Source: Tridacna crocea (lineage: Eukaryota > Mollusca > Bivalvia > Cardiida > Cardiidae). Taken from it: a stretch of DNA of 64,000 bases. The DNA is taken from contig OX031061.1 in NCBI GenBank assembly GCA_943736015.1, positions 13,587,290 to 13,651,289 on the forward strand. The letters are read 5' to 3'. Shown here piece after piece: positions 20,260 to 30,714 of the stretch (its first letter is position 1; each line of letters begins with the position of its first letter). The translations under genes were made by a program, and so were the position numbers. Under the pieces are notes generated by a model that saw only the letters and a list, made by a program, of their open reading frames with translations, did no database searches and was not told the DNA's origin.

Positions 20260-20359
20260 GGATTCCTCCCCTTAAAATAAACCCCTTTGAAATAGCAAAA
20301 TATAGGTTCTTACAGTCAGCTTGAAAGTTTTGTTTCATTTATCTAGCAGGTTAACAATT
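20260..20359 (+). mobile_element. Family D right-end fragment
   Basis: CCCTTTGAAATAGCAAAATA, CAGCTTGAAAGTTTTGTTTC and ATTTATCTAGCAGGTTAA match the distal end of family D (compare 28620-28650). The hairpin half is missing. Confidence 0.6.
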
Positions 20360-20365
20360 TGCCCA

Positions 20366-20712
20366 CCATTATCTCCCGCTAGATGTCATTCTACAAATAT
20401 TCATCTATCTAATTTGGGCATCCTTGGTAGAGAACCGAACAACTTTTCTACGCGACAACCGTTACTTTGAATTTCAAACTAAACGTTTACTCAATAAAAC
20501 GCTACCTGATGCGATTCATTTAGCTAAGATCAGCAGTTAAGAGAAATCTGGAGCTAAAATAGGCCTGATTTTTCCTCAAACGTATTCACATAAGCCATTT
20601 TGTCCATTGCTAATTTTTAGCGCGTAATACTACATTCTCTCCGGTATCAAGGAGAGTGATGTGTCATATAAAACATCCTCGAAGAATATGACATGCACAG
20701 ACAACGATTTGC
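20366..20712 (+). repeat. Family M repeat, near-complete
   Basis: CATTATCTCCCGCTAGATGT, TTACTTTGAATTTCAAACTA, GCTACCTGATGCGATTCATT, GAGAAATCTGGAGCTAAAAT, GAAGAATATGACATGCACAG. Same order as 8364-8730 and 32478-32805; the middle block GAGAAATCTGGAGC is shared with the 32.5-kb copy but not the 8.4-kb copy. Confidence 0.65.
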
Positions 20713-20756
20713 CTGGGTTTGAAATGGGGAATGACAGAGACATATAGAATTATTAT

Positions 20757-21255
20757 ACTGTAAAGAAATTTCTTGTGATAATATGGCCTAAATATACATA
20801 TTATGTACACTGGCAAAACCAACGGAAAAGCAATTTCTCTTTCGGGGGCCCAGTATACATTACTACACTATCAACACAACATCCAAAATGGCGGCGTTGA
20901 TCAAGATTAACATTAAGACTATGCACCAAGCTGCACGTTTTAGCACTGAAGTATTACCAAGGTTTCAGTGACGTAAGTTCCCAGTGACGTCATTTTTATT
21001 GAATTGGTGCACTCAGAGAAATTTTACCTCGTCTGCGTGCTCAATTTTTTTAAACAAACAAAAAAAAAAGGAAACATTAAAATGCGCTTCACAAACTTGG
21101 AAAAGTAAAACTCTGCAGTATAATAAATTCATTGTACGGTCGTGTGGCAGGGAGTTTGGAAACTTGTTCACGGCTGTGTTGTATCATGTTACCACCACGC
21201 CTTCAAGACGATACAAACGGCAACAGAGCTGTGACAGTACCTCGCCTTTTTTTCT
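20757..21255 (+). repeat. Family L repeat, long form
   Basis: Shares AAAACCAACGGAAAAGCAAT, CAAAATGGCGGCGTTGATCA, CTGCACGTTTTAGCAC and CCAGTGACGTCA with 30945-31420. The terminal segment GTGGCAGGGAGTTTGGAAAC / TTGTTCACGGCTGTG is inverted relative to the 31-kb copy. Its TGGCGGCG and TGACGTCA motifs resemble YY1 and CRE sites. Confidence 0.6.
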
Positions 21256-21784
21256 CGAGAGCAGCTGAATTAGTAAATGTTCTATTTTTCACATGAAATT
21301 ACATGGAAGAAAGTAAAGTATTCGGAAAATTATACCGAAGGTATTATCCCGTGTGCAAAGTGTCGAGGGGGTAGCAAGGACTTCCCAGGAAGGTTTGCCC
21401 CCCCTGCACTGCATCGTACCTTGCATATCACTACACTTAAGTTTATAAAACTAACTTGTTTTATGATTTATTTAAATACGTTTAAACGTAAACATGTCAC
21501 AAGAGGATAGTACAGCGGTTGAAATCAAACAAAACATATCTCTGAACTGACGTTTGTTCCATGCTTATATCTAGTGCCTGTTAATGGTGCAATTTCACCA
21601 TGACCCGGTCCATATATCATTTTTTGTTATTGGCGATTGAGACCTTCTATATGGTTCAATTAAATCATCCCGCAGGCTACGTGGACAAAATGATATTGCT
21701 GTCTCATTGGGGCTCCTTACAGCAGGTCATCGAAACAATTTATGTCTAGCTATTTGAATGTCACTGGCGACATATTAAAGTGTG

Positions 21785-21856
21785 TTTACAGACGAGTTAG
21801 ATCAAGATCACACAGCACAGATCGTGTAGTCTGATTTTGAATCTACGCTGTCTACT
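21785..21856. repeat. Family D-like hairpin, decayed
   Basis: GTTAGATCAAGATCACACAG pairs imperfectly with GTGTAGTCTGATTTTGAATC. No TTAA ends found. Confidence 0.45.
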
Positions 21857-21859
21857 TCT

Positions 21860-22497
21860 TCAGTTTGAATGATTGGCAAATATAGTTGTAAATTGTTTAT
21901 TATAGTGACATGTGTACAGAATAACACAGAAAGAAATTGACGAAATTTATAACAAACATACATAATTTATAATATTCGATTCAATTCAATTCTTCAATCC
22001 GTACATATTCGGCCTCCTTTCCATTATACAAACACGGCAATTAACAATACCCAATTGAGTGGAACCATTTAATGAAATATCAAAATGATATTCCATGAAT
22101 TTCATTTCAAGAATTAGAAAATAAATTTGAAAAGCCATGCCTATCGAAGGGCCAGTATATAATGTTTGGTTTTTTTTCCCTCGATCTTGGCATTGCTATT
22201 GCATTTTTAAACCTGCTATTACCAAGCATTGGTATGACCAGTCCATTTTCACCCTAAAATCCGTGAATACAAAATGGATACCTCGAACTAAACAGACTGA
22301 ATAATTTGTCCATTAAATTGATTGCTAAAAATCTTGTCAAGTTCAGGCCGAAAGCGGAAAGCAAGGTTTTATTCCCTTAATTGCTGAACAAACGTATTAA
22401 ATAAGCCAATACAACACGTCCCAGACTGTCTTACTTCCGCCTATTTCCTCTGTACGAATCTAAAACACTTCACTGAACAAAAAGTAGTTCCTCTTCA
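21860..22497. other. No recognisable feature
   Basis: AT-rich, without a supportable frame or repeat on either strand. Confidence 0.35.
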
Positions 22498-22645
22498 ATC
22501 CTTTACAAAACCTTCCCATGTTAAATAGACATTTGAGAAGAAGTTCCTTTAAATAAAAATATTGTGGGGAAGAAGAAATTGCTGGTCACCAGCATTTCAA
22601 GTCTCCTTTTCTTACAAAACATGTTTTCTAAATCAAGTTAAGGAG
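22498..22645 (+). mobile_element. Family A MITE, decayed
   Basis: Left ATCCTTTACAAAACCTTCCC; core AAAATATTGTGGGGAAGAAG, AAATTGCTGGTCACCAGCAT, CTTACAAAACATGTTTTCTA. The right half is unrecognisable. Confidence 0.55.
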
Positions 22646-22711
22646 CATCATTTGAGTTAAATCTAACTGCAGTTGCCAAGTTTATTTCTAGTTTTTCTGC
22701 TATCAACCTGG

Positions 22712-22898
22712 GCCCGTATTTATCAACCATTCTTGAGAATATTCTTAGCCAAGGTTTTCTAAATTTGTAAGTAACTCAAATTCAGATTGGCTAAACCGAA
22801 TTGTTTAACCAATCGGAAATTGTGTTACTTACAAAAATACAGAAAATTCTGGAGAATAAAACAAAGAACGTTCTTAGGAATGGTTGGTAAATACGGGC
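22712..22898. mobile_element. Family E palindromic MITE, 187 bp
   Basis: Reads GCCCGTATTTATCAACCATT to its inverse, with an internal stem AGTAACTCAAATTCAGATTG / CAATCGGAAATTGTGTTACT. Flanks are CCTGG (22707-22711) and CCGGG (22899-22903), a 4/5 match to a 5-bp duplication. It sits 17 bp from the Tc1 element below. Confidence 0.75.
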
Positions 22899-22915
22899 CC
22901 GGGAGTTTGACATAT

Positions 22916-23870
22916 TACTGAGCGCAAACAGTTTAGTCGTTTCGTCTTTAAGTATAGATTTTTTTAGATAAAATGGGACCATCAGATATGAAATTTCTAT
23001 TCCAGAGAGTTTTATTGGAATACTTTTAGAAATTTAAAAAAAAATACTCACCTCATACCACCGCCATACCTGTCCCGTTCAATGATGTTCGCAAAATCCA
23101 TACGCGTATTCGGTCATCAGCAAACTGAACATTGAAACGTGATTCGTCCGTAAAAAGGACACGATTCCACCTGCGTCTAGCCCAGCGTAAGTGTTCTCTC
23201 GCCGAATTAAGTATCGTTAACGGAATGCCAACGTATGGTCGGTGAGCTTTCAACCCAGCAGATCTAAGGCGGTTTCAGACGGTAGACGAGGATACAGGAG
23301 TTCCTGTAGCATTCCTCAAACGGCCTGCCATCATTCTGCAAGACCATAGACGATTTTTTCTGGAGGATGTAATGATGTACGTTGGGCTTTTTTTTTTTAC
23401 GTAGCCTACCAGAACGCGGTTGGTCAGAAACCGTCCCCGTTTGTTGATGACGAGACACTGGATGGTGCGCTCAGAGTAGTTAAAGTGTCTAGCAACATCT
23501 CTAACAGAGGCACCTCCAGTCAGCATCCCAATTGCGGTATGCCGCTAGTTTAACGTCATGCCAGGCATTCGGCCCATTATGCAAAAGCAAAGATTTTTTT
23601 GTTAGTTTTTCTGTATGCTGTACTGACTAGATGGCAATACAAAAGAAAAATAATTTAAACACACAATTGCTTCACTACAAACACGAGGCGCACATGCTTT
23701 TTGCGTTTCATTTCATATACGTTGTTTTAAAAAATAAACATGACCTAAAGTTTGAAAAATGTGAAGTAAGTTGGTTGACCATTAAATCCATAATATAATT
23801 TGTAATTTTTTGTTTGATTTATAAATTTCATAGGGACTTGAAATTGTGTCTAAACTTTTTGCGCTCAGTA
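22916..23870 (-). mobile_element. Tc1/mariner-type element, internally deleted
   Basis: Inverted ends CTGAGCGCAAACAGTTTAG (from 22918) and CTAAACTTTTTGCGCTCAG (to 23868) are each bounded by TA, the standard Tc1/mariner target. The ~955 bp element holds a broken transposase on the minus strand; full-length relatives are usually ~1.3-1.7 kb, so roughly a third is missing. Confidence 0.85.
23046..23575 (-). pseudogene. Tc1-type transposase remnant, frameshifted and C-terminally deleted
   Basis: Minus-strand frames, in order: MGRMPGMTLN-like start region (~23570), a helix-turn-helix block LTGGASVRDVARHFNYSER (~23460-23526), a basic linker, then KAHRPYVGIPLT and RRWNRVLFTDESRFNVQF (~23100-23250), which contains the second catalytic Asp of the DDE/D domain (TDES). 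The frame changes between the N-terminal and catalytic parts, a stop interrupts the start region, and the sequence ends at about RYGGGMR. The third catalytic residue and C-terminus are therefore absent. In life this enzyme would cut and paste at TA dinucleotides; this copy cannot. Family assignment is firm, the sub-family is not. Confidence 0.85.
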
Positions 23871-25354
23871 TACTATAGCCCTACTACTGAACATTGTCAG
23901 GCTCGTTTTGGCCACACAGATCTTATCTTAAATCCTTGGAATGATAAGGGATCTTGGCTTGACCTTGGCTTTATTAGGGATCGAAAAAATCGATTTTGGT
24001 GAGCTACTGGGCTTCTATGATGTCCTTTAAAAGTAAAATAACGGGATACTAACAAAGGAAAAAATCAAAGCACTGAAAATACTGAATAAGCAGCGAATGT
24101 GTAATATGAGGTTTTTGTTAAGAGAGAAAGTGGATGGTCCATGCAAAATTTTAAAAAAAAGGTTAAATGCGCTTTTTAAGTCCGAACGGGTTCGGCCCGG
24201 TCCAATCCAGTTTATAATTGCTTTGTGATGACTTAATTGGTTTAATGCATCAAAACCCTTTTGCCTCAGCATGGCTCGTTCTATTTTGCATTTGTTTCTG
24301 TGAATGTATATCGTTTACACTTGTATTGCGTCGACATCTTAGTCGTGCTTTTCCCAAACCAGGCTTGGGGTTTTCTATGCATTTTATTGATCCATAAAAG
24401 GCATTTGGACTAAAAGGTCTCTTTATATGCTGGAAGAATGCTTCTTTGATACGTAGAGAATTTACAAATAAAGAAAAAAATTTCCATTCCGTGTAAGAAT
24501 GGACATTCAGCACAGACTGATATGATCAAAACTTTGTGAAGATGCACTGAGACCCATTTTCACAAAGCATGGTCAATTAATTCTCCTCTATCGTTGTAAG
24601 GGAATACATATGGATGAAGCTAATAACATTGGCTAAAACTCTACAAAAAAATCAACATTCCAAACTTTGTATGACATGTCAACTGTACTTACACATGAAA
24701 GCCTATCAGTTAAAGTGATCTGTTTTGTAACGAGCATACTTCTTTTGCTCTTGGACATACGCTCTACATTCTGTAAATTTTGGCTCATTTGTGAGACCAT
24801 GCTTGCTATTTAGATTCTCTGTGCTAACAATGATTTTGCAAGCCGTGCTATTATAAGAAATTTTAACTTATTAACCTTTTTATTTTGAAGCCTTAAATCA
24901 GAACACTTTTGAATAAATTCGAGACATTGCTATTAGCAACTGAGTTATTTACTAAAAGAAAATGGAAACCATCATTTCAGGGTTTACTAATTAATCACTC
25001 AAAACAATCAGCCATCATTGAAATGTTGGAATGACAGACAAAAAATGATTTAAGTGAATTGATTTATTATTAAACCGTTAGATAATAATAATAGTTTCCA
25101 GTTTTCTTTGTAACTCGTCCATGCCTTGTAAAGTGTAGAGGCAAATGAAAGGTGTCTTTAAGAACAAAATACTAATTGCGTACTTTCTCGCTTATGAATA
25201 TACGTAATACTATTTGTAAATTGGGCTCATTTCTGAAGAGCACGTTTGTTTTTTTGTATTATCTGCATTGACAGGGATTTTTGCCAGCTGTGCAGATGTC
25301 AACTCATTTACTTCTTCACCTTAATTCTGCGGCGTACAATCTAGACTTTTAAAG
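23871..25354. other. Long stretch without recognisable features
   Basis: AT-rich. Short frames exist (for example around 24250-24513 minus) but show no motif, biased composition or splice context that would support a gene. Confidence 0.35.
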
Positions 25355-25520
25355 ACCCATTGGAAATAGCCTTTCGAAAATCTTGTGAGAAAATGAGAAA
25401 ATGCTGGTAGCCAGTATTTTCTCCTTTCCCAACAAGGTTTTGCACACTTTCACATACAATTACTATACTTTCAGCAATATCTAATCTGTCATCAGAACCT
25501 GCTTTAAATTAAGGTAAAAA
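25355..25520 (+). mobile_element. Family A MITE, decayed
   Basis: CGAAAATCTTGTGAGAAAAT and GAGAAAATGCTGGTAGCCAG, AGTATTTTCTCCTTTCCCAA, AAGGTTTTGCACACTTTCAC. TTAA ends are lost. Confidence 0.6.
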
Positions 25521-25884
25521 AAGTTAAACCTTACCACTTTGAATACATTAGCGATGTGGCAAGTAACAACTGCACGAGTTATTTACAAAAATAAAAGAAA
25601 TAGAGAAAACAATCATTGTGTCTAATTTACTGGTTCCTTATTCATGTAAAAAATGTAGAAATTGTTCACCTTAGCCTTTCAAAATATCGACGTACATTGT
25701 ACCAATGGACAAATGTTGGACAGTGTCATGCAAGATTTGAAAATAAAAAGTTTTGAGATGGATTTTGAAAGTTTGTTGTAATATCCCCATGGAAAATATT
25801 GTCATCTTAGAATAAAAAGAATATCATAAAATAATATACCACTAAGTTACTGTGTGTCAACAAGTGTACCTTTTTTCATGTTAG

Positions 25885-25918
25885 AATAAAAAGAATATTA
25901 TATATATATATATAATAT
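25885..25918. repeat. (TA)n tract within a duplicated stretch
   Basis: A TA run of about 20 bp. The sequence around it (TTAGAATAAAAAGAATAT and ATCACTAAGTTACT) repeats at ~25806-25850, so a ~75-bp segment is locally duplicated. Confidence 0.6.
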
Positions 25919-26179
25919 CACTAAGTTACTCTGTATTAACGACAATGCCTTTTCTTATTCGTTTCTTAAAGATTGTCGTATAATAGCTGACACCAAATAG
26001 AAATCTAATTTTCATGGATATGAAGACATTAAATGATAATATAGACACGTTTATTCTGTAATATATCCCACCGGCTCGTGATAAAGTTATGCAGACTACA
26101 CATCATTCTGAGTAATATGAACATAAAAGTGTAAACATTATACAAAGATAATGACATTGAAAAAGTGAAGTTTCTATCA

Positions 26180-26480
26180 AATTTTCTATTTCTAATAGTT
26201 GTTTTGATCTCCCTCTAAAGACTGCTTACAAAAATCTTGACAACGATTTGATGTGTGTTTCTCTTGAATCTGCTACTAAATTGCAAAATATTTTTGTTGT
26301 TGGATTTGCGTTTTGCAAAGTTTCCTGAAAATTAAGAACCCTTAGATCATAATGACACGGACAGCTACAGAGGAAATGCAATTCATCCCCTATCATATAT
26401 ACCTTTCCTTGGATACATAAATCCTTGCTATAGATGAATGACTTATTCACATATTTATACACACTGGGCGGCATATCGTT
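26180..26480 (-). pseudogene. LINE ORF C-terminus relic (CCHC-type end)
   Basis: The minus-strand frame 26474-26226 reads IGDELHFLCSCPCHYDLR, followed by NPTTKIFCNLV and IKSLSRFL. This matches the C-terminal pattern of APE-type LINE proteins, in which a zinc-knuckle end (GDEFHxxxxC) is followed by a helix block. The LINE at 39-43 kb has EDEFHIVLECEAFRNLR at the equivalent place. The reverse transcriptase part is missing upstream, so this is a 5'-truncated, dead copy. Confidence 0.6.
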
Positions 26481-26834
26481 AGGATTGCAAACGTTACTGT
26501 TAAGGAAGGGTTTAAAATACTGCTAATATTTGATTTCGATGGATTATGAAATTTTGATTGCGAGCTCTGGATGGAACTATCCTGCAAATGTTGTTTAAGT
26601 ATTCTACAAAATTAAGCAGAATCTCCAGGGGCGATCAGAATTAGAAACAAAGCCAACTTACTTTTCTTTGATAAAGTGTTTAAGTTTTGAAGCCCACGTA
26701 TTCCTACCTTATCTTTACTCCTGATCAAACAACGTCACGACTATGCAAAATACCATTTCCCTGAGACGGTAATTTCAGTTTGGGCTTTAAATTAATGTTG
26801 TTGTTTATCTGACCCCCACCCTTCCCATCCGGTG

Positions 26835-27015
26835 AATCATTCGTCACATAAGCCCTAGTTTTAACGATCCTGAACTAGAATGCTTTGGAAACAGTTGGAA
26901 ACCAGCATTTCCTCTTTTCCCGGATTGTTTTCTACCATTTGAAGACAACTTCTTACAACTGAGCAATATTGAAATATGTCGTCGGTAATTGCTGTAAACT
27001 TGGGCAAGCAAAACA
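26835..27015 (+). mobile_element. Family A MITE, decayed, adjacent to E
   Basis: ACATAAGCCCTAGTTTTAAC left part; a shortened core GGAAACAGTTGGAAACCAGC, ATTTCCTCTTTTCCCGGATT; right half TATGTCGTCGGTAATTGCTG. It ends where family E begins. Confidence 0.5.
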
Positions 27016-27028
27016 TTTTGTGTTCAGG

Positions 27029-27222
27029 GCTTGTATTCACCAACCATTCTTGAGAATATTCTTAGTCTTATTCTCTGAGATTTTCTAAATTTGAAAGTAA
27101 CACAACTTCTGATTGGCTAAACCGAATGGTTTAGCCAATCAGAAGTTGTGTTACTTACAAATGTAGAAAATTATGCAGAATAAGACAAAGAACGTTCTTA
27201 AAAATGGTTGGTGAATACGGGC
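27029..27222. mobile_element. Family E palindromic MITE, 194 bp
   Basis: GCTTGTATTCACCAACCATT to AATGGTTGGTGAATACGGGC. The internal stem AGTAACACAACTTCTGATTG / CAATCAGAAGTTGTGTTACT is perfect over ~40 bp per arm and includes ATTGGCTAAACC / GGTTTAGCCAAT. Flanks TCAGG and CCTGC do not match, so the duplication has decayed or differs here. Confidence 0.8.
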
Positions 27223-27224
27223 CC

Positions 27225-27630
27225 TGCATGGTAAAGGCATTAATAAGGCTTCTATATCCCCACCTACTATAACAATAAATGTTAAAATGACGAAGTGTAA
27301 CTTTGTCAGATTATTGTTCTCATGATATCACCTAGGTAGAGAATAAATAGTCAATCTCTCGTCAAGAAATTTCTCTTATTTTACACGAATGCCTCCTAAA
27401 AACTGGCTCCTAAAATTGAAAGAGGATTGTCTAGAATTTTGTTACAGTGACTTATGTATTTATGTTGATTTCTATTCATTTTCATCTATTTCATTTATTT
27501 TCCTGTTTTTGTTTAGGTCAACTTGACTGAAAAAAGTACCATTCGATATCTTCTATAGAGATGACAGTGTGTTTTAAGGGGCTGCACGAAATATACAGCA
27601 TCTTAAAAGCCCAATATACGGCTAAATATC
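27225..27630. other. No recognisable feature
   Basis: AT-rich spacer between an E element and a perfect palindrome. Confidence 0.35.
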
Positions 27631-27716
27631 ATCCTCGGATACCCCGGGGTCTCCCTATTTGCTACGCTACATCGATGTAGCGTAGCAAATAGGGAGACCC
27701 CGGGGTATCCGAAGAT
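27631..27716. repeat. Near-perfect 86-bp palindrome (family H)
   Basis: ATCCTCGGATACCCCGGGGT and CTCCCTATTTGCTACGCTAC meet their exact inverse at ATCGAT (27671-27676) with no spacer. Only one mismatch is seen (CCTCGG against CCGAAG). It is GC-rich relative to its flanks. Confidence 0.9.
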
Positions 27717-27953
27717 GGCTAAATATATACTACTGTATGTATGAAATTGAAGTTAATTTCACTCAAATTATCTTTTTTGAGAGGTGTACGCTAAGGTAAG
27801 GGCAATCATTTAAAACAACTGATATATATTTTGACAAAAGTCTTCACAAAAAGGGTGTAGAAGCATTGGATTTTTTTAAAGATCGATTTGCTCTTTTCTT
27901 GGTGATAAAAACTCGTCTTCCGGACAATTCAGGCGTTCATCCACTATTAAGAA

Positions 27954-28466
27954 CATCTTTGCTAGCTAAGGGTGATAATCACTTTGTCACTCTATTCACC
28001 CTTGGCTGATTGAGTCTAAAAATGTAATCTCCAATGTACACGTAATTACTGGTTGCAGTTTGTTCTTTAAAGCACCAGTCAAATAGCGCAGTATATTTGC
28101 AAGAGATATTTGTCGGATATTCTGGGAATCATTACCAAAAATATAGAAGAACAATTTTACCTCAAAATTCACTCTAAAAAAGTCAGTGAAATGAAGTTTA
28201 TGGTTGCATTCCAGATATTCCAACATAAGATTATGGACTTTCTAAATAAGTGTGTGGATTTCGCCGAAAGTGTTATGTTAGAAGACGTTTAATTGGTTTT
28301 CGATAATGTAATTCTAGGGTTTATCAGAGTAAATACCTTGTATTTAGCACATGTCATCAAAATAAAAATTAAATGAATGTCGTGTCTTTTGATAAAATGT
28401 TTGACTCGACCAGCCAAGGGTAAATAGAACAATGTATCAATCGTCACCCTTGGCTAGCAAAGATGG
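27954..28466. mobile_element. MITE with ~65-bp terminal inverted repeats
   Basis: CATCTTTGCTAGCTAAGGGT ... CACCCTTGGCTGATTGAGTC at the left, and GACTCGACCAGCCAAGGGTA ... CACCCTTGGCTAGCAAAGAT at the right, over 513 bp. The interior has a 60-76 codon frame on each strand without known motifs. The right end is directly followed by a D element. Confidence 0.75.
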
Positions 28467-28467
28467 G

Positions 28468-28650
28468 TTAACCCTTAAGCTGCTAAAACCGCCTTTCTAA
28501 CCTTTATGCTGGCAGTGAATGTGCAGTCTGATCTTGAAACTATACTGTCCAATAAGGAAATGTTGTTACCAACAAAATACGTATGAAATGGATATACTTG
28601 GATGATAACTGTCGGTTTGAAAGTTTTATTTGAATTATTTTACAGGTTAA
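28468..28650 (+). mobile_element. Family D TTAA MITE, one hairpin arm lost
   Basis: TTAA 28468-28471 and 28647-28650; termini CCCTTAAGCTGCTAAAACC and GAATTATTTTACAGG. It keeps GTGCAGTCTGATCTTGAAAC and CTATACTGTCCAATAAGGAA but lacks the other arm. Its right TTAA is the left TTAA of the next element. Confidence 0.8.
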
Positions 28651-28873
28651 CTCATTATCAAACGACAAAATTTTAGACTGGTTCAAATTGAAAGCATTTG
28701 CAGACAACAAAAGAAAGGTGACTGAAAAATTGAAATTTGTTCTGGGAAGGGTAGAAAACACTGTGGGAAAAGGAGAAAATGCTGGTTACCAGCATTTTCT
28801 CCTTTTCCGATTGCTTTCAAAAGGTTTCTTTCTCAGGGGCGTCAAAAGTAGGGATTGTGTGGTAATGGGTTAA
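28647..28873 (-). mobile_element. Family A TTAA MITE, complete, head-to-tail with D
   Basis: TTAA at both ends; left CTCATTATCAAACGACAAAA, right TTGTGTGGTAATGGG. The core is AACACTGTGGGAAAAGGAGA / TCTCCTTTTCCGATTGCTTT. It shares TTAA 28647-28650 with the D copy. Confidence 0.85.
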
Positions 28874-28970
28874 GTGTAAAGAACAAGAGATCGAGGTGAA
28901 CGTGAGTACCTTCCCTGAAGGATTAAAATGTTGAACACGTCGATAGAAAGCAAAATTCTCCTCTCCTAAT

Positions 28971-29191
28971 TTAACTCTTTACCAAAAGACAAAATTCTAA
29001 GATTGTTCAAACTGAAAGCAATTGCAGGTGACAAAATAATACCAATGTTCATCAAAATTTAAACTTGCCGTTGGAATAATAGAAAACTTTGTGGGAAAAA
29101 GAGAAAATGCTGGTTACCAGCATTTTCTTCTTTTTTTCAAAGTTTTCAAAAACTCTTTTGTATAAGGTCGTATTATATGGTGAAAGTTTAA
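28971..29191 (-). mobile_element. Family A TTAA MITE, complete
   Basis: TTAA 28971-28974 and 29188-29191. Left CTCTTTACCAAAAGACAAAA, core AACTTTGTGGGAAAAAGAGA / TCTTCTTTTTTTCAAAGTTT. Both arms show the AAAGT variant, a matched change. Confidence 0.8.
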
Positions 29192-29332
29192 ATTTAATCT
29201 TGCCTGTAGGGTACGCGGAACTGTAAATTCGACATGGAACTAAATCATTGTCATTTGCTTTAACAAGGCTTTAATCACTTGTAATGGAACCCAATGGGGA
29301 CGTAATTTACTCTTTCTGTCATGAGGCCCGCT

Positions 29333-29870
29333 TAGACCCTTTACTACACGATCCCTTGTTTTTCACAACATTCATTGCTTGACTGTATGGTGCATAACAT
29401 GATCTCAGCTATAGCACGGCAGCCAGAGCCAGAGCTAGGCTTTCCTGGAGTTTCTGTTACGAGTACTCAGCATAATTTGCTTCCCAAGCCACTGGCGGCT
29501 TTCCTATATAACCATCGTCGAAATAATGGTCAGCAGTGGGAGAGGAATAAATCTTGCCGAAATGATTATCATCATTCTATCCTCGGAAAGAAAGTGTTCT
29601 CTATCCTGCTGGCTACTGACTGTGCTTGCTTGGTAGGGCGTTTTCCACAAGACTTAAAGCGAAACCTTCTGAGTGCTTCATGAGGAAAAGGTGGAAATGC
29701 TTTGAACAAGCTTTTTCCTCCTTTTCGTCCTTTTTCTATAGTGCCCGCTGTCCTTCTTTACTAAAGAAAAAAACGAAAACCCCTTTTGTTTCAGGTTGAG
29801 CAATTTTATGCTTCCCATTTGGCCACGTCAAAAATTTTGTCCAATGTACGGATAAGAGTCACTGCTTAAG
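29333..29870 (+). mobile_element. Family A-like element interrupted by ~310 bp
   Basis: The left end ACCCTTTACTACACGATCCC (29335) stops at ~29368. The hairpin AGGAAAAGGTGGAAATGC / CTTTTTCCTCCTTTTCGTCC resumes at ~29682 and the right half follows (GGCCACGTCAAAAATTTTGT). The intervening segment encodes no recognised domain; part of it (GCCACTGGCGGC ... ATAACCATCGTCGA) resembles 62930-62985. Confidence 0.55.
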
Positions 29871-29893
29871 AATTACAGCATTAACAGGTTGAA

Positions 29894-30112
29894 TTAACCG
29901 TTTACCACACGTTCCCTTGTTTTCACGAATCCTAGGAGGGGGTTTCTTAAAGCATTGTAGAAAAAGGTCAAAATGCAAACCTTTTCCGCCTTTTCCACAG
30001 CACTCTCTATTCTGTCAAAGAAAAAAAAACACTTAAATAAATCTAGCATCCTCAATTTTATGCTTTTATCCATTTTGCCATGTCAAATCTTCTGCCTGGT
30101 ATAGGGTGAAGG
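29894..30112 (+). mobile_element. Family A TTAA MITE, diverged
   Basis: TTAA 29894-29897, then CCGTTTACCACACGTTCCCT. Core AGCATTGTAGAAAAAGGTCA / TCCGCCTTTTCCACAGCACT without the GCTGG tip; right GCCTGGTATAGGGTGA. Confidence 0.65.
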
Positions 30113-30148
30113 GTCATTTTTAGACAATTACAGAATTACCGAGTTATA

Positions 30149-30372
30149 TTGACCCTTTTCAACACAATCTAGTGTATAACAGCCCTACGGAAGATGGTTT
30201 CTGAAAACATTGAGTGGAAAAGGAGAAAATGCTGGTCACCAGCATTTTCTCCTTTTACACTTAATGTTTTGCCATTCAAAAGACAGGAATCATCTTTTAG
30301 GCCATGTTGTCTCATGCAAGTGCTTTGAATTTGGTAAAAATCTAATTTTTTAGAGTCTGTTTAAAGATTTAA
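30149..30372 (+). mobile_element. Family A TTAA MITE with matched arm changes
   Basis: TTGA-CCCTTTTCAACACAATC at the left, GTTTAAAGATTTAA at the right. The arms AACATTGAGTGGAAAAGGAG and CTCCTTTTACACTTAATGTT both carry the change from GTGGG to an AGTG/CACT version. Confidence 0.7.
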
Positions 30373-30419
30373 CCCAAAAACCTCCAGAGGGAAATCATGT
30401 AAAAACGACCGTTAAACTC

Positions 30420-30648
30420 TTAACCCTTTCCCAAACGGCAAGTTTTGGACCAGACCAAATTGAAAGCATTTTGCACATTTCAAATTAACAGTTACTAAAA
30501 AGATGATATTTCTATATGATAGGGTAGAAAACATTGTGGGAAACGGAGAAAATGCTGGTTACCAGCATTTTCTCCTTTTCCCACAATGTTTTCAAAAGGC
30601 TTCTATTCCTGACCCGTAAAAACCAGGGATTGTTTGGGAAAGGGTTAA
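30420..30648 (-). mobile_element. Family A TTAA MITE, complete
   Basis: TTAA 30420-30423 and 30645-30648; left CCCTTTCCCAAACGGCAAGT, right GATTGTTTGGGAAAGGG. Arms AAACATTGTGGGAAACGGAG / CTCCTTTTCCCACAATGTTT are nearly perfect. Confidence 0.85.
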
Positions 30649-30714
30649 ACTGCCAAATAAATGAAACAAAAAAGTCCACTTAATGGTACCCCTCCATGTT
30701 AAAAACTCAAAAAC

